A DNA stretch of 64,000 bases from Phenylobacterium koreense (GTDB taxonomy: Bacteria > Pseudomonadota > Alphaproteobacteria > Caulobacterales > Caulobacteraceae). The notes below the pieces were generated by a model. That model did not search any database, had not been told where the DNA came from, and was given only the letters and a program-made list of their open reading frames with translations. The stretch is taken from NCBI RefSeq assembly GCF_040545335.1, contig NZ_JBEPLU010000001.1:1302001-1366000 (forward strand). Direction: 5' to 3'. Every line of letters starts with the position of its first letter. The first letter of the stretch is position 1. Below, piece after piece: positions 24,631-33,450 of this stretch. Both the position numbers and the translations under genes were made by a program.

Positions 24631-26219
24631 TCGATCACGTAGCCGTATGGCCCCTGGTAGGTGCGCCCGCCATTGGCCGGCGGCGTGGCTTTGTAGGCTC
24701 GGGTGAGTTCGCCCAGCAGCAGGGTCGAGACGTCGTCGGCCACGCGCAGGCCGTCCACCGGCGTCTGCAGGCGATCGGGCGATGTCGCCTCGACGATGTA
24801 GGGGGTGATGATGATGACCAGTTCGGTCTCGCCGGCCAGGTAGTCACGCGAGCGGAAGAGGCTGCCCAGCACCGGCAGGGTAGTGACGCCGGGCAAGGCG
24901 TCCAGGTTCTGCTTGGTGTTCTCCTGCAACAGGCCGGCGATCATCATGGCGCCGCCGGAGGGGAGTTCGACCACTGTCTCGGCGCGGCGAACGGTCAGGG
25001 CCGGGATGGTCAGGCGCGCGTTGGTGGCGTCCGACACCAGGGAGAAGGCGCCCTGGCTGGTGAGTTCTGAGACCTCGGTCGAGACCTTCAGCGAGATGCG
25101 GCCGCTGGAGAGCACCACCGGCGTGAAGGCCAGGCCCACGCCGAAGGGCTTGAAGCTGACGGTGACGCCCCTGTCGTTGTCCTGGGCGACCGGGATCGGG
25201 AATTCGCCGCCGGCCAGGAACCTGGCGGACTCTCCTGAAATGGCCGAGAGGTTCGGCTCGGCCAGGGTGCGCACCAGGCCGACCCGTTCGAAGGCCTTCA
25301 GCGTCGCCTCGCCCTTGTTGAGCCCCGGACTGCCCGCCGTGTCCTTGATGGTCGCGGTGTCCCAGTTCGAGGCCTGGTCGGCGCTGCGTACCACGACGTC
25401 GCACATCTTCTCCGGGTCGAAGGTGCAGGGGAACTGCATGACCGGCTGCTTGGTCGTGTTGGTCTGCCAGCCGCCGGTGACCCCGCCGAGCAAGGCGCCG
25501 TTGACGGCGAAACTGGCCGCCGTGCCCCAGACGTACTGGGTTTCGCCGAGCTGGCCGAGGACGGCGTTGAGGTTGAAGCCGAGCTGCTTGATGACGTTGC
25601 GCTGCATCTCGACGATACGGACCTTCAGCATCACCTGGTCCTTGCCGGCGATGCTGAGCATGTTGATGACCTGCTCGGGCTTGCCGACCGCGGCCTTGGC
25701 GATCTGCACGGCCTTGTCGGCGTCGGCGAGGTTGGCGACCTGGCCCGAGAGAATGAGGCTCTCGTTCATGGCGTCGACCCGGACCTGGGCGCCGGGCAGC
25801 ACCCGGTTGATGGTCTGGGCGACGGCGCTGGGGTCCTGGTCCACCCGTATGTCGAGGGAGAGGATGCGGCGGCCGGCGGAGTCGAAGAACACCGCGTCGG
25901 TGGAGCCGTTCTTCAGGCCGAGGATGAAGATTCGCCGCGGCGAGCGCAGCATGGCGTCGGCCACGGCGGGGTTTGTCACCAGAACGTCGCGGGCGTCCAC
26001 CGGCAGCTCGACGATGGCCGACTTGCCCATGGGCAGGGAGAGGGTCTGGCTAGCCGCGCCGCCGGCCAGGTTGACCCGGACCACTGCCGACTGGGCGGAC
26101 ATTCCAGCGGCCATGGCCGGCGCGAGCGCCTCGCCCGCCTGGGCCAGGGCGGCTGTGGGCGCGAGGAGGCAGGCCGCCAGGGCGGCGAGCGCGACCAGTT
26201 TGCGGCGCAAGGTCATCAT
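24627..26219 (-). CDS. cpaC: CpaC outer-membrane secretin of the Tad pilus
   Basis: A 530-residue secretin with signal peptide (KLVALAALAACLLAPTAALA). The N-terminal pilus-assembly domain (LPMGKSAIVELPVDARDVLV to DPSAV) is followed by a BON-like domain (LSGQVANLADADKAVQIAKA), VMLKVRIVEMQRNVIKQLG and the C-terminal secretin core (VPVAQ ... VVELPSGGAMMIAGLLQENT, GTELVIIITPYIVEA-type end). It forms the outer-membrane pore for the pilus. A small secreted homologue of its N-terminal domain is encoded divergently at 28518. Confidence 0.95.
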   Translation of the reverse strand: MMTLRRKLVALAALAACLLAPTAALAQAGEALAPAMAAGMSAQSAVVRVNLAGGAASQTLSLPMGKSAIVELPVDARDVLVTNPAVADAMLRSPRRIFILGLKNGSTDAVFFDSAGRRILSLDIRVDQDPSAVAQTINRVLPGAQVRVDAMNESLILSGQVANLADADKAVQIAKAAVGKPEQVINMLSIAGKDQVMLKVRIVEMQRNVIKQLGFNLNAVLGQLGETQYVWGTAASFAVNGALLGGVTGGWQTNTTKQPVMQFPCTFDPEKMCDVVVRSADQASNWDTATIKDTAGSPGLNKGEATLKAFERVGLVRTLAEPNLSAISGESARFLAGGEFPIPVAQDNDRGVTVSFKPFGVGLAFTPVVLSSGRISLKVSTEVSELTSQGAFSLVSDATNARLTIPALTVRRAETVVELPSGGAMMIAGLLQENTKQNLDALPGVTTLPVLGSLFRSRDYLAGETELVIIITPYIVEATSPDRLQTPVDGLRVADDVSTLLLGELTRAYKATPPANGGRTYQGPYGYVIE

Positions 26220-27061
26220 GGGTTGCCGGCCTCCGCCGCTTGGCCGCCCCGGAAGACGCGGACCCCCGAGACCCGCTCGGTCACGCCGCGGCCGGGACCG
26301 CCGCCGATGTCGGCATAGGAGCGCAGGGCCAGTTGCAGGTCGCCCTGGGCCTTGCCGCGGGCGATGACCTCGATGTCGGAGGCGGGAATCTCCAGGGTGG
26401 CGACGCCGCCGACGATGGTCTTCGCGTCCTTTTCCGGATCGACCTTCTGGTCGATGGCCAGGACCCGCACGTTGCGCATCAGGACCTCGGTGACCGGGCC
26501 GCGCTCGCCCGAGGACTTACGGCTCTGCAGCACGTCCACCCGGTCGCCGGGCAGGATGAAGCCGCCGGCGGCGTTCTCGGCGTTGATGGGGACGGACATG
26601 GCGCGCATGCCGGGAGTCAGCACCACGGCCATGAAGCCGCTCTGGCCGGCGCGGACCACCTTGCGAGCGACCATCGGCTCGCCCTTGGCGAAGGCTTCCT
26701 TGACGATGGCGCCTTCGAACACCTGGATCGCATTGCCGGGGGCGACCATGTCGTTGGCGACGCGGACCGCCTTCTGCACCGCCTTGTCGGGCATCTTGGC
26801 CGGGAGGGCCGGCGCGGCTCCGTCGGTGATCAGGTTGGCGTTGAGGGCGTCGGCGGGCCAGGGCTGCCAGCCGAGGTCGGAGGGAGCGAGCCGCGTGCCG
26901 ACCGGCAGGTCGCGCTGGGCCACCAGCACCTGGACGACCGCTTTTTCGGGGGCCGCGGCCACCACCTGGCGCTTGGGCGTGACCATGCCCTTGACGATGA
27001 AGGCGAGCCCGAGCGCGGCGACCGCGGCGACGACGAGAATGGCGATACGGGCCGGGCTCAT
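26216..27061 (-). CDS. cpaB: CpaB/RcpC pilus assembly protein
   Basis: This 281-residue protein has an N-terminal helix (IAILVVAAVAALGLAFIVKG), a SAF domain (LVAQRDLPVGTRLAPSDLGW) and a C-terminal part with FILPGDRVDVLQSRKS, the usual CpaB signature. It is a periplasmic partner of the secretin. It ends in a 4-bp overlap with cpaC. Upstream, 139 bp separate it from cpaA. Confidence 0.94.
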   Translation of the reverse strand: MSPARIAILVVAAVAALGLAFIVKGMVTPKRQVVAAAPEKAVVQVLVAQRDLPVGTRLAPSDLGWQPWPADALNANLITDGAAPALPAKMPDKAVQKAVRVANDMVAPGNAIQVFEGAIVKEAFAKGEPMVARKVVRAGQSGFMAVVLTPGMRAMSVPINAENAAGGFILPGDRVDVLQSRKSSGERGPVTEVLMRNVRVLAIDQKVDPEKDAKTIVGGVATLEIPASDIEVIARGKAQGDLQLALRSYADIGGGPGRGVTERVSGVRVFRGGQAAEAGNP

Positions 27062-27200
27062 GTTCGCTTACTCGGCGCTCCGCATTAGGGCGTGTCGCTC
27101 GGCGCGCCTGCCGTCCGCAGGCGCCCTTGATTCGTTCGGCCGGCCTTTTGCCCCCTGGGGTTATGTGCAGGCGCCATGGTTAACGCGCTCTAAAGCCAAG

Positions 27201-27728
27201 CTAGATACCGGCGAGCCCGCCCCAGGCCTGCATGAGGGCGCTGGCCGGGAAGGCGAAGAGGGCGCCGGCCGCGATGGCCACGCCATAGGGCACGTTCTCG
27301 CCCGGATCGGCGAGCCGGCCGAACCAGGCCGGGCCGGCCATGACATAGGGCCGGAAAAGCGGCGAGCGCAGGCTGAGCAGCGCCATGGCCAGGGCGCCGC
27401 CGGCGCAGGCCGTGAAGAGGACATAGGGCAGGACCGCCGCCGGGCCGAGCCAGAGGGCTGCGGCGGCGAACAGCTTGGCGTCCCCTCCCCCGATCCAGCG
27501 CAGGGCGAACATGCCCATGCCGGCCACGAGGGCCAGGAAGCCGACGAGGAGATGGCCGCCGAACGCCTCCAAGCTGACGCCCCCGGCGAGGGCCGCGGGC
27601 AGAAAGCCGAGGATCAGGACGGCGGAGATCCAGTTCGGGATGGTGAAGCTGGTCAGGTCGCGCAAGGCCCCGACCACGACCATGGCCGGGAAGATCATCA
27701 GCAGCGCGAACTGGAGAACCGAGGCCAT
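27201..27728 (-). CDS. cpaA: prepilin peptidase CpaA
   Basis: A 175-residue A24-family aspartyl peptidase with six predicted helices. Catalytic Asp residues sit in GALRDLTSFTIPNWIS (about residue 23) and in RWIGGGDAKLFAAAALW (about residue 82). The methyltransferase domain of PilD is absent, as usual for Tad systems. It processes the two Flp pilins encoded just upstream and probably the TadE-like pseudopilins. Confidence 0.93.
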   Translation of the reverse strand: MASVLQFALLMIFPAMVVVGALRDLTSFTIPNWISAVLILGFLPAALAGGVSLEAFGGHLLVGFLALVAGMGMFALRWIGGGDAKLFAAAALWLGPAAVLPYVLFTACAGGALAMALLSLRSPLFRPYVMAGPAWFGRLADPGENVPYGVAIAAGALFAFPASALMQAWGGLAGI

Positions 27729-27810
27729 CGGGAGTTCCGAACAGGTGGTCGCCTGGATTTGGCGGAGCGTTGAGAAGCAGATGCGGCGCGTCTGCTTGTC
27801 GATGGTCCGT

Positions 27811-27981
27811 CTAGGGTTGCGGCGCGGCCGTGGAGAGCTGCTGGAACACGCCGACGAGGGCGTCGGTGATCGGCCCGATCGCGGGAAGCATCACCATGGC
27901 GATCAGGCTGGCGATGAGCGCATATTCGATCGCGGTCGTGCCGCTGCGCTCTTTCAGCAAGTTCTTGAGACAAACTCTCAT
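27811..27981 (-). CDS. second Flp-family pilin
   Basis: A 56-residue gene too short for usual ORF cut-offs. The sequence starts MRVCLKNLLKERSGTTAIEY, with a Flp processing site G-T at 14/15 and Glu at +5, a hydrophobic helix (ALIASLIAMVMLPAIG) and a short tail ending TAAPQP. It is a paralogue of the pilin encoded 56 bp upstream but has a different C-terminal half, a Cys near the leader and Pro in the helix. It could be a minor pilin. Caulobacter crescentus has no pilin gene that I recall at this position. Confidence 0.85.
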   Translation of the reverse strand: MRVCLKNLLKERSGTTAIEYALIASLIAMVMLPAIGPITDALVGVFQQLSTAAPQP

Positions 27982-28037
27982 GGCGCCCTCAGAAACGATC
28001 GGCCGCGACGAGTAGGGCGTCGCGGCCGACCTGGAAC

Positions 28038-28211
28038 TTAAGTGGCCTTGTTCAGCTCGTCCGAGACCTTTTGGAACTTGGCCTGCAGGCCCGTACCGAC
28101 CGTGGTCAGAACCGCAATGATGACCACCGCGATCAGGGCGGCGATCAGGCCGTATTCGATGGCGGTGGCGCCGGATTCATCTTTGAGAAAACGCGAAACG
28201 AACTTCGACAT
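28038..28211 (-). CDS. pilA: Flp-family major pilin PilA
   Basis: A 57-residue prepilin missed by length cut-offs. Leader MSKFVSRFLKDESG, cleavage before ATAIEYGLIAALIAVV (Glu at +5), helix, then TTVGTGLQAKFQKVSDELNK. Excellent ribosome-binding site (AAAGGAG, about 8 bases before ATG 28211). First gene of the Tad operon, closely resembling Caulobacter PilA. The 306-bp upstream region holds CtrA-like sites, consistent with CtrA-activated pilA transcription known in Caulobacter. Confidence 0.95.
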   Translation of the reverse strand: MSKFVSRFLKDESGATAIEYGLIAALIAVVIIAVLTTVGTGLQAKFQKVSDELNKAT

Positions 28212-28307
28212 AGCTCGATCTCCTTTGTTGGCGAGCAGACTGTTGAGGCCTCAAACCTGCTGGTCTGCGCACCCCGAAACGCAGGGCGAACTATGGCGAA
28301 GCTTGGC

Positions 28308-28385
28308 TTAATCGGCAGTAAATAGTCATGTATAAACAAATCTATACCTATGATTGACAGACATTTACTATAAATATTGGTTAAC
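28308..28385. promoter_or_regulatory. AT-rich intergenic region with two CtrA-like boxes
   Basis: In the 306-bp gap between pilA and the divergent gene at 28518, TTAA-N7-TAAA occurs at 28308-28322 and ATAA-N7-TTAAC at 28370-28385. Each differs from the CtrA full site TTAA-N7-TTAA by one base. A TTGACA hexamer sits at 28354-28359. The segment is clearly more AT-rich than the surrounding DNA. The rest of the gap holds a 12-bp palindrome (TTGAGGCCTCAA, 28243-28254) and no gene that I can see. Confidence 0.6.
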
Positions 28386-28517
28386 CACGAGGAGCTGGCG
28401 CGAGCGATTCCCCCTTGTCCCGCAAGGACTCGCGCGTCCGGCATTTGCGGCAATTCAGGCTTTATTGACCATTCCGCCCCACCCTGCCGGCGTCGAGAGC
28501 CAGCCGGAATCCGCCGC

Positions 28518-28931
28518 ATGCGCCGCCTGCCGTTAGCCATCTTCGCCGCTTTGACCCTGGCTTCGGGCGCCGCCCAGGCCGCCCCGGCCCTGATGGCGCC
28601 GATCAATCAGAGCGTTCCGATCAACCTGCCGCGGGGAACGCGGGACGTGCTGATCGGCAATCCGGCCATCGCCGACGTCAACGTGCTCGACTCCGGCAAG
28701 GCGGTGATCCTGGGCAAGGGCTATGGGGTCACCAACATCGTGGTCATCGACCAGCTCGGCCGCACGGTGATGAACCGGCAGGTGGTGGTGGCCGCGCCGA
28801 CCGGCAATGTGACGGTGATCCGCGGCGCGAAGTCGGCGGACTATGCCTGCGCCACGCGCTGCGAGCGGGCGGACGGCGCCGCACCCACGGCCGATCGCGC
28901 CCCGACCGACGGCGGCGACACGCCGCGTTAG
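28518..28931 (+). CDS. secreted pilus-assembly N-domain protein (CpaC N-terminal homologue)
   Basis: This 137-residue protein has a signal peptide (LPLAIFAALTLASGAAQA) followed by a domain QSVPINLPRGTRDVLIGNPA, ADVNVLDSGKAVILGKGYGV, TNIVVIDQLGRTVMNRQVVV, which is the N-terminal pilus-assembly (PF13629-type) domain seen in CpaC. It stops before any BON or secretin part. The C-terminus is polar with two Cys (CATRCERAD). The ATG at 28518 is preferred over the upstream frame because the signal peptide begins there. Probably a periplasmic accessory of the Tad machine. Confidence 0.82.
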   Translation: MRRLPLAIFAALTLASGAAQAAPALMAPINQSVPINLPRGTRDVLIGNPAIADVNVLDSGKAVILGKGYGVTNIVVIDQLGRTVMNRQVVVAAPTGNVTVIRGAKSADYACATRCERADGAAPTADRAPTDGGDTPR

Positions 28932-28994
28932 CCATAAGCATAAATCCGAGCTTAGCCGTGACGCCCTAGGCTGGCCTCCAAGCTCGGAGGCGTC

Positions 28995-29603
28995 ATGCTG
29001 CGTCGTGCCTCAAAACCCGGTTCGGCCCTGCGCCAGTTCGCCTGCGACCGCCGCGGCGCGACGGCGGTGGAGTTCGCCCTGATCAGCATCCCCTTGATGC
29101 TGCTGATGTTCGGGATCCTGGAGCTCTGCCTGATCCTGCTGGTCACCGCGACCCTGGACACCGCCACCGACTTCGCCGCGCGCAACATCAGGACCGGCGT
29201 CTTCCAGAAGAGCGGGGCGGTCACCGAGGCGGATTTCGCGGGCCTGGTCTGCCGCAACATGAGCTGGCTGCAGCCGGCCTGCACGGGGGACGGGCCGATC
29301 GATCCGGAGCATCCGAACACCAACCGCCTCTATGTGGAGGCGCAGACCTTCGCGACCTTCGCCAGCGCCGCGGCGCCGCAGCCGCGCGACACCCAGGACT
29401 TCGAGAGCAACACCCTGTGCTGGTCGGTGGGCAATCCCGGCGACATCGTGCTGGTGAAGACCTATTTCCGCTGGCCGATCTTCACCCCGCTGATGCAGCC
29501 GATCTTCGAGAACTACAGCGGCGGGCGGCTGCTGATGTCCACCCGACTGTTCCGCAACGAGCCCTTCGACGCCGCCCTGCGGCCGGTGGGAGACGACTGC
29601 TGA
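28995..29603 (+). CDS. TadE-like pseudopilin
   Basis: A 202-residue protein with an N-terminal basic stretch, then DRRGATAVEFALISIPLMLL, the TadE/pseudopilin processing and helix motif (Gly, then Glu five residues on), and a periplasmic domain with three Cys. TadE-like proteins are processed by CpaA and needed for pilus biogenesis. Its stop overlaps the start of the next TadE-like gene (TGATG). Confidence 0.88.
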   Translation: MLRRASKPGSALRQFACDRRGATAVEFALISIPLMLLMFGILELCLILLVTATLDTATDFAARNIRTGVFQKSGAVTEADFAGLVCRNMSWLQPACTGDGPIDPEHPNTNRLYVEAQTFATFASAAAPQPRDTQDFESNTLCWSVGNPGDIVLVKTYFRWPIFTPLMQPIFENYSGGRLLMSTRLFRNEPFDAALRPVGDDC

Positions 29604-30115
29604 TGAGGCGCTTCATTGGCGACAAGCGCGGGGTGGCGGTGGTGGAGTTCGCCCTGATCCTGCCGATCCTGCTGCTGCTCTATTTCGGCATGGTCGAGAC
29701 CAGTCAGGCGGTGCTGGCCAACCGCCGCGCCGGCTACCTGACCACGGCGGTCGGAGACCTGCTGACCCAGCAGGCGCAGGTGCGGTCGGCCGACGTGGAG
29801 GACATCTTCGACGCCGGCACGGCGGTGCTGACCCCGTTCACCACGGACGGCCTCTCGATCCGCGTGACCAGCATCGAAATCGACGCCAATGGCGTCGCCA
29901 CCGAGAAGTGGACCCAGGACCGGGGGACAATCGATCCGGCCGACCTCTCCGACATCGATCCCAAGCTGCTGGAGCCCAACTCGGCCCTGGTGCGGGCGGA
30001 GACGGTCTATGTGTTCAGGACTCCGTTCCAGAAGGTCCTGCCGCAGGCCTTCACCTTCAAGCACAAGATGGACCTGCGGCCGCGCACCGGCGTGGCGATC
30101 CCGCTGATCGACTGA
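29603..30115 (+). CDS. second TadE/TadF-like pseudopilin
   Basis: A 170-residue protein beginning MRRFIGDKRGVAVVEFALIL with the same G-x4-E motif and hydrophobic helix (PILLLLYFGMVETSQAV), then a periplasmic domain (TAVGDLLTQQAQVRSADVED). The ATG shares its A with the preceding stop codon, so translation is coupled. The pair, with the gene at 28518, forms the divergent arm of the Tad locus. Confidence 0.88.
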   Translation: MRRFIGDKRGVAVVEFALILPILLLLYFGMVETSQAVLANRRAGYLTTAVGDLLTQQAQVRSADVEDIFDAGTAVLTPFTTDGLSIRVTSIEIDANGVATEKWTQDRGTIDPADLSDIDPKLLEPNSALVRAETVYVFRTPFQKVLPQAFTFKHKMDLRPRTGVAIPLID

Positions 30116-30117
30116 CC

Positions 30118-31542
30118 TCAGCCGATCTGGCGCCCGCCCCCGCGGACGAACAGCAGGCCGACGAAGCCGATCAGCAGCAGCAGGGTGACGGTGGCGAAGC
30201 CGCCCTGCTGGCTCTGGGTGAGCTTGGTGCCCCAGTTGACCATCATCGGCCCGAGCCAGCCGGTGGCGACGCCCGACAGCGCATAGACCCCGAAGAAGGC
30301 GCCGGTCTGGTCGGGCGGGGTCACGCGGGTCAGCATGGTGCGGCTGGAGGCGTACTGGGCGGTGATGAACACCGCGTTGGAGAAGCCGATCAGGATGAAG
30401 ATCCACTCCGGCAGCGTGCGGAACACCGGCCCGTTCCACATCGGCGCATGGGCGGCCGGATCATAGGCCCAGAAATAGAGGATGCGGTCAGGCGCCATGC
30501 CCAGCATGGCGATGATGCCCAGCAGGGACATGAAGATCTCCACCCGCACCGCGCCCTTGGGGCCGAGGCCGGAGTCCAGCCAGCGGGCGACGAAGCCGCC
30601 GATGACCGCGAGGATGGAGAGGATGATGCCGTAGATCAGCATCTCCAGCGCGCCCCACTTCATCACCCCGATGGCGTAGAGCCCGGCGTAGATGAGGATC
30701 GCGTTCATGCCGTCGACGTAGAACATGCGGCTGACCAGATAGATCGCCGCGTCCTTGTAGCGGCGCACCGTGGCCACCATCCGCACAAGCTGGACCGCGC
30801 CGTTGCGGAAGGCGGCGAGGGTCGGCACGCCGGTCCTGGGCGCGTCGGGCGTGAAGAGGAACAGCGGCAGGGCGCCAAGGGCGAAGATCGCCGCGGCCAT
30901 CAGGGCGACGACGCGCTCGGGCTCGTGCGCGGCCGGGTCGAGGCCGAACAGCGGGGCGTGAGGCACGAAGCCCCAGTCCACCTTGCCCGGCAGGGCGAAG
31001 GCCCAGGCGGTGAAGGCCAGGGCGATGACGGCGGTGAGATTGCCCAGCGCCAGGGCCAGGCCCGAAGCCTTGTGCGCGCCGGTGAGCCCCGCCGCGCGGA
31101 TCAGCAGCGAATTGTGCAGCACCTCGCTGAAGGCGAAGAGCAGGCCGATGGCGGTGACCAGGATCATCACGGTGGTGACCGACAGCCCGTCGCCCTCCGG
31201 CCTGGCCCACCAGAGGGCGGCCATCATCGGGACCATCAGCGCGACGATCAGGGCCAGCCACTTCTTGCGGGGACCGAGCTGGTCGATGGAGGCGCCGAGC
31301 AGCGGCGCGGTCGCCATGACCAGCCAGCCGGCGTACTGGCTCCAGCGGGAGATGATCTCCTGCCCACGCACCGGATCGCCGATCATCACGCCCGCGACAT
31401 AGGGCATGAAGATGTAGATGGTGATCAGGATCACATAGGGATTGCGCGCCCCCTCGAAGAGCGCCCAGGCCACGCCCCCGCGCCGGAGCCGGCCATCGCC
31501 CATGACCTCGGCGGCCGAACCGGCGGCTTCGACTGTGCTCAA
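30118..31542 (-). CDS. MFS transporter, UMF1-like
   Basis: A transporter of about 474 residues with 11-12 hydrophobic segments. WALFEGARNPYVILITIYIF at the N-terminus is characteristic of the UMF1/Atg22-like branch of the major facilitator superfamily. I take a TTG at 31542 as the start because GGGAGG lies 5 bases upstream; ATG 31503 is an alternative. Substrate not readable. It is convergent with the TadE-like pair, 2 bp apart. Confidence 0.85.
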   Translation of the reverse strand: MSTVEAAGSAAEVMGDGRLRRGGVAWALFEGARNPYVILITIYIFMPYVAGVMIGDPVRGQEIISRWSQYAGWLVMATAPLLGASIDQLGPRKKWLALIVALMVPMMAALWWARPEGDGLSVTTVMILVTAIGLLFAFSEVLHNSLLIRAAGLTGAHKASGLALALGNLTAVIALAFTAWAFALPGKVDWGFVPHAPLFGLDPAAHEPERVVALMAAAIFALGALPLFLFTPDAPRTGVPTLAAFRNGAVQLVRMVATVRRYKDAAIYLVSRMFYVDGMNAILIYAGLYAIGVMKWGALEMLIYGIILSILAVIGGFVARWLDSGLGPKGAVRVEIFMSLLGIIAMLGMAPDRILYFWAYDPAAHAPMWNGPVFRTLPEWIFILIGFSNAVFITAQYASSRTMLTRVTPPDQTGAFFGVYALSGVATGWLGPMMVNWGTKLTQSQQGGFATVTLLLLIGFVGLLFVRGGGRQIG

Positions 31543-31679
31543 CCTGACCTCCCGAACCGGCCGCACTGCCGGCGGCCTTGGCTGGAGGTTACGCCTCGCG
31601 GCGAGCCTGGGGAGGGGGAAAATGGGCGCGCGGCGGGGTCACGTCGCGTCAGGCCGGGGGATGGTTCGGAGAGGTGGGA

Positions 31680-31745
31680 CCGCCTGGCGGCGGCCCCCTC
31701 CGTCGCGCATTCGCGCGCCACCTCCCCTACCGGGGGAGGGAGAGT
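31680..31745. repeat. dispersed GC-rich repeat element
   Basis: The spacer before the aminotransferase gene contains CGCATTCGCGCG and CCTCCCCTACCGGGGGAGGG (31726-31740 region), a stem with a short loop. These modules match those at 15820, 39855 and 50842. No gene seen between 31567 and 31746 in this spacer. Confidence 0.55.
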
Positions 31746-31746
31746 T

Positions 31747-32919
31747 TCAGGCCGCGAGTTTTTGTTCGGCGGCGGCGAGGGCGGTGGCGCCGTCGGCCTT
31801 GAAGCCTTGAGCGGCGAGGGCTTCGGCTAGGGCGTTCAGGCAGAGGCGGACGTGCCAGGGGGTGGCCGAGGCGCCCATCAGGCCGATGCGCCAGACCTTG
31901 CCCTTCAGCGGGCCGAGGCCGGCGCCAAGTTCGAGGTCCCACTTGTCAAGGACGTAGGCGCGCACCGCAGCCTCGTCGACGCCCTCCGGAACGATAACGG
32001 CGTTGAGCTGCGGCAGGCGATCCTTGGCATCGACCAGGAACTTCAGGCCGAGGGCCTCGATCCCGGCGGCCAGGGCCTCATGGGTGCGGGCGTGGCGCAC
32101 GAGCGCCGCCTGCTGGCCTTCCTCGAACAGGGCGACCAGGCTTTCGTGCAGGCCATAGAGGGCGTTGATCGGGGCGGTGTGGTGATAGGTGCGGCCGCCC
32201 TCCCCGCCCCAATAGCTCATCAGCAGGTTGAAGTCGCAGAGCCAGTTGCGGACCTTGGTCTTGCGGCCGGCGATCGCGGCCTGCGCCCGCTTCGAGAGCG
32301 CGATGGGAGCCAGGCCCGGAGGGGCCGAGAGACACTTCTGCGTGCCGGAATAGACCGCGTCGGCGTCCCAGGCGGCGACGTCCACGGTGATCCCGCCCAG
32401 CGAGGTCACGCAGTCGACGATCGAGAGCGCGCCATGCTTGCGGGCCAGGCCGCAGAGGGTGGCCGCGTCCGAGCGCGCGCCGGTGGAGGTTTCGGCGTGG
32501 ACGAAGGCCAGGACCTTGGTCGGGGCGGCGGCCAGCGCCTCCTCGACCACGGCCGGGTCGACCGGCTTGCCCCATTCGAACTCGAGCTTGACCACCTCGG
32601 CGCCGGCCCGGTCGGCCATGTCGGCCATGCGGCCGCCGAAGGCGCCGTTGATGGCGATGACCGCCCGCTCGCCGGGCTCCAGCAGGTTCATGATCGCCGC
32701 TTCCATGCCGGCGGTGCCGGGCGCCGGCAGCGGCACGCAGGCGTGGTCGGGAGCGTTGAACAGCCGGGCGAGCGCCGCCTTGATCTCTTCCATCAGCTCC
32801 TGAAACTGCGGATCGAGGTGGCCGATGGTCGGGCGGGCCATGGCGGCGAGCACGCGCGGGGTCACGTCGGACGGGCCCGGCCCCATCAGGATGCGCCGCG
32901 GCGGCTGGAAGCTCTGCAT
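31747..32919 (-). CDS. alanine/serine-glyoxylate aminotransferase family
   Basis: A 390-residue class V PLP enzyme. [13 protein letters not shown] starts the fold, [12 protein letters not shown] and [20 protein letters not shown] bind PLP, and the Schiff-base Lys is in [20 protein letters not shown] (about residue 198). [21 protein letters not shown] is typical of the alanine-glyoxylate branch. It converts glyoxylate to glycine using alanine or serine. Stands alone on this strand, 76 bp downstream of the NTF2-like gene. Confidence 0.92.
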   Translation of the reverse strand: MQSFQPPRRILMGPGPSDVTPRVLAAMARPTIGHLDPQFQELMEEIKAALARLFNAPDHACVPLPAPGTAGMEAAIMNLLEPGERAVIAINGAFGGRMADMADRAGAEVVKLEFEWGKPVDPAVVEEALAAAPTKVLAFVHAETSTGARSDAATLCGLARKHGALSIVDCVTSLGGITVDVAAWDADAVYSGTQKCLSAPPGLAPIALSKRAQAAIAGRKTKVRNWLCDFNLLMSYWGGEGGRTYHHTAPINALYGLHESLVALFEEGQQAALVRHARTHEALAAGIEALGLKFLVDAKDRLPQLNAVIVPEGVDEAAVRAYVLDKWDLELGAGLGPLKGKVWRIGLMGASATPWHVRLCLNALAEALAAQGFKADGATALAAAEQKLAA

Positions 32920-32995
32920 GTCGTCGTCCCCGTAAGCTGTGGTTGCGAGGACGATTAGGCGATGGGACGCGCCGTGTCAGCCCGCCGTGACGCTG

Positions 32996-33427
32996 TCAGG
33001 CCAGGCCATGCTGGCGCAGCAGCGCCTCTTCGTCGCCCGAGACCCAGCCGAACACCTTCGGATCGCCGTCCAGGGCCTGGATCAGGTAGTGGACATCGAA
33101 GTCGATCTTCACCTCCGGCCGGCCCCGCTGGGCGTAGGTCGCGGTCCAGGCGACGTGGGCGACGCAGTGAAGGTCGTCGATCGGCGAGATGCGGACGTCG
33201 CGGACCCGCATCGCCTTCGTGCCGATCGCCCGATAGCGCTCATAGCCCTGGGCCATCACCTGCTTGAGCTGGTCGTCGTTCTTGCCGGTCATCACGCCCA
33301 TGGGCGAGGCGGCGATGAACGCGGAGGCGTAGAGGGAGGCGACCTCGTCCATGCCCAGGTCGCCGCCAAGCGCCCGGTTGAAGACGCTTTCGTATCGCTC
33401 GAAGAAGGTCTTCACACGGGCTTCCAT
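32996..33427 (-). CDS. NTF2-like/SnoaL-like hypothetical protein
   Basis: A 143-residue cytosolic protein: helix (VKTFFERYESVFNRALGG), then strand-rich segments (VRDVRISPIDDLHCVAHVAW then KIDFDVHYLIQ) and a final phrase KVFGWVSGDEEALLRQHGLA. The pattern suits an NTF2-like cone fold. Function unknown. It is 23 bp downstream of the phosphatase gene, so it probably belongs to that transcript. Confidence 0.7.
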   Translation of the reverse strand: MEARVKTFFERYESVFNRALGGDLGMDEVASLYASAFIAASPMGVMTGKNDDQLKQVMAQGYERYRAIGTKAMRVRDVRISPIDDLHCVAHVAWTATYAQRGRPEVKIDFDVHYLIQALDGDPKVFGWVSGDEEALLRQHGLA

Positions 33428-33450
33428 GGCCTTTTCTCCAACCGGGCGCT

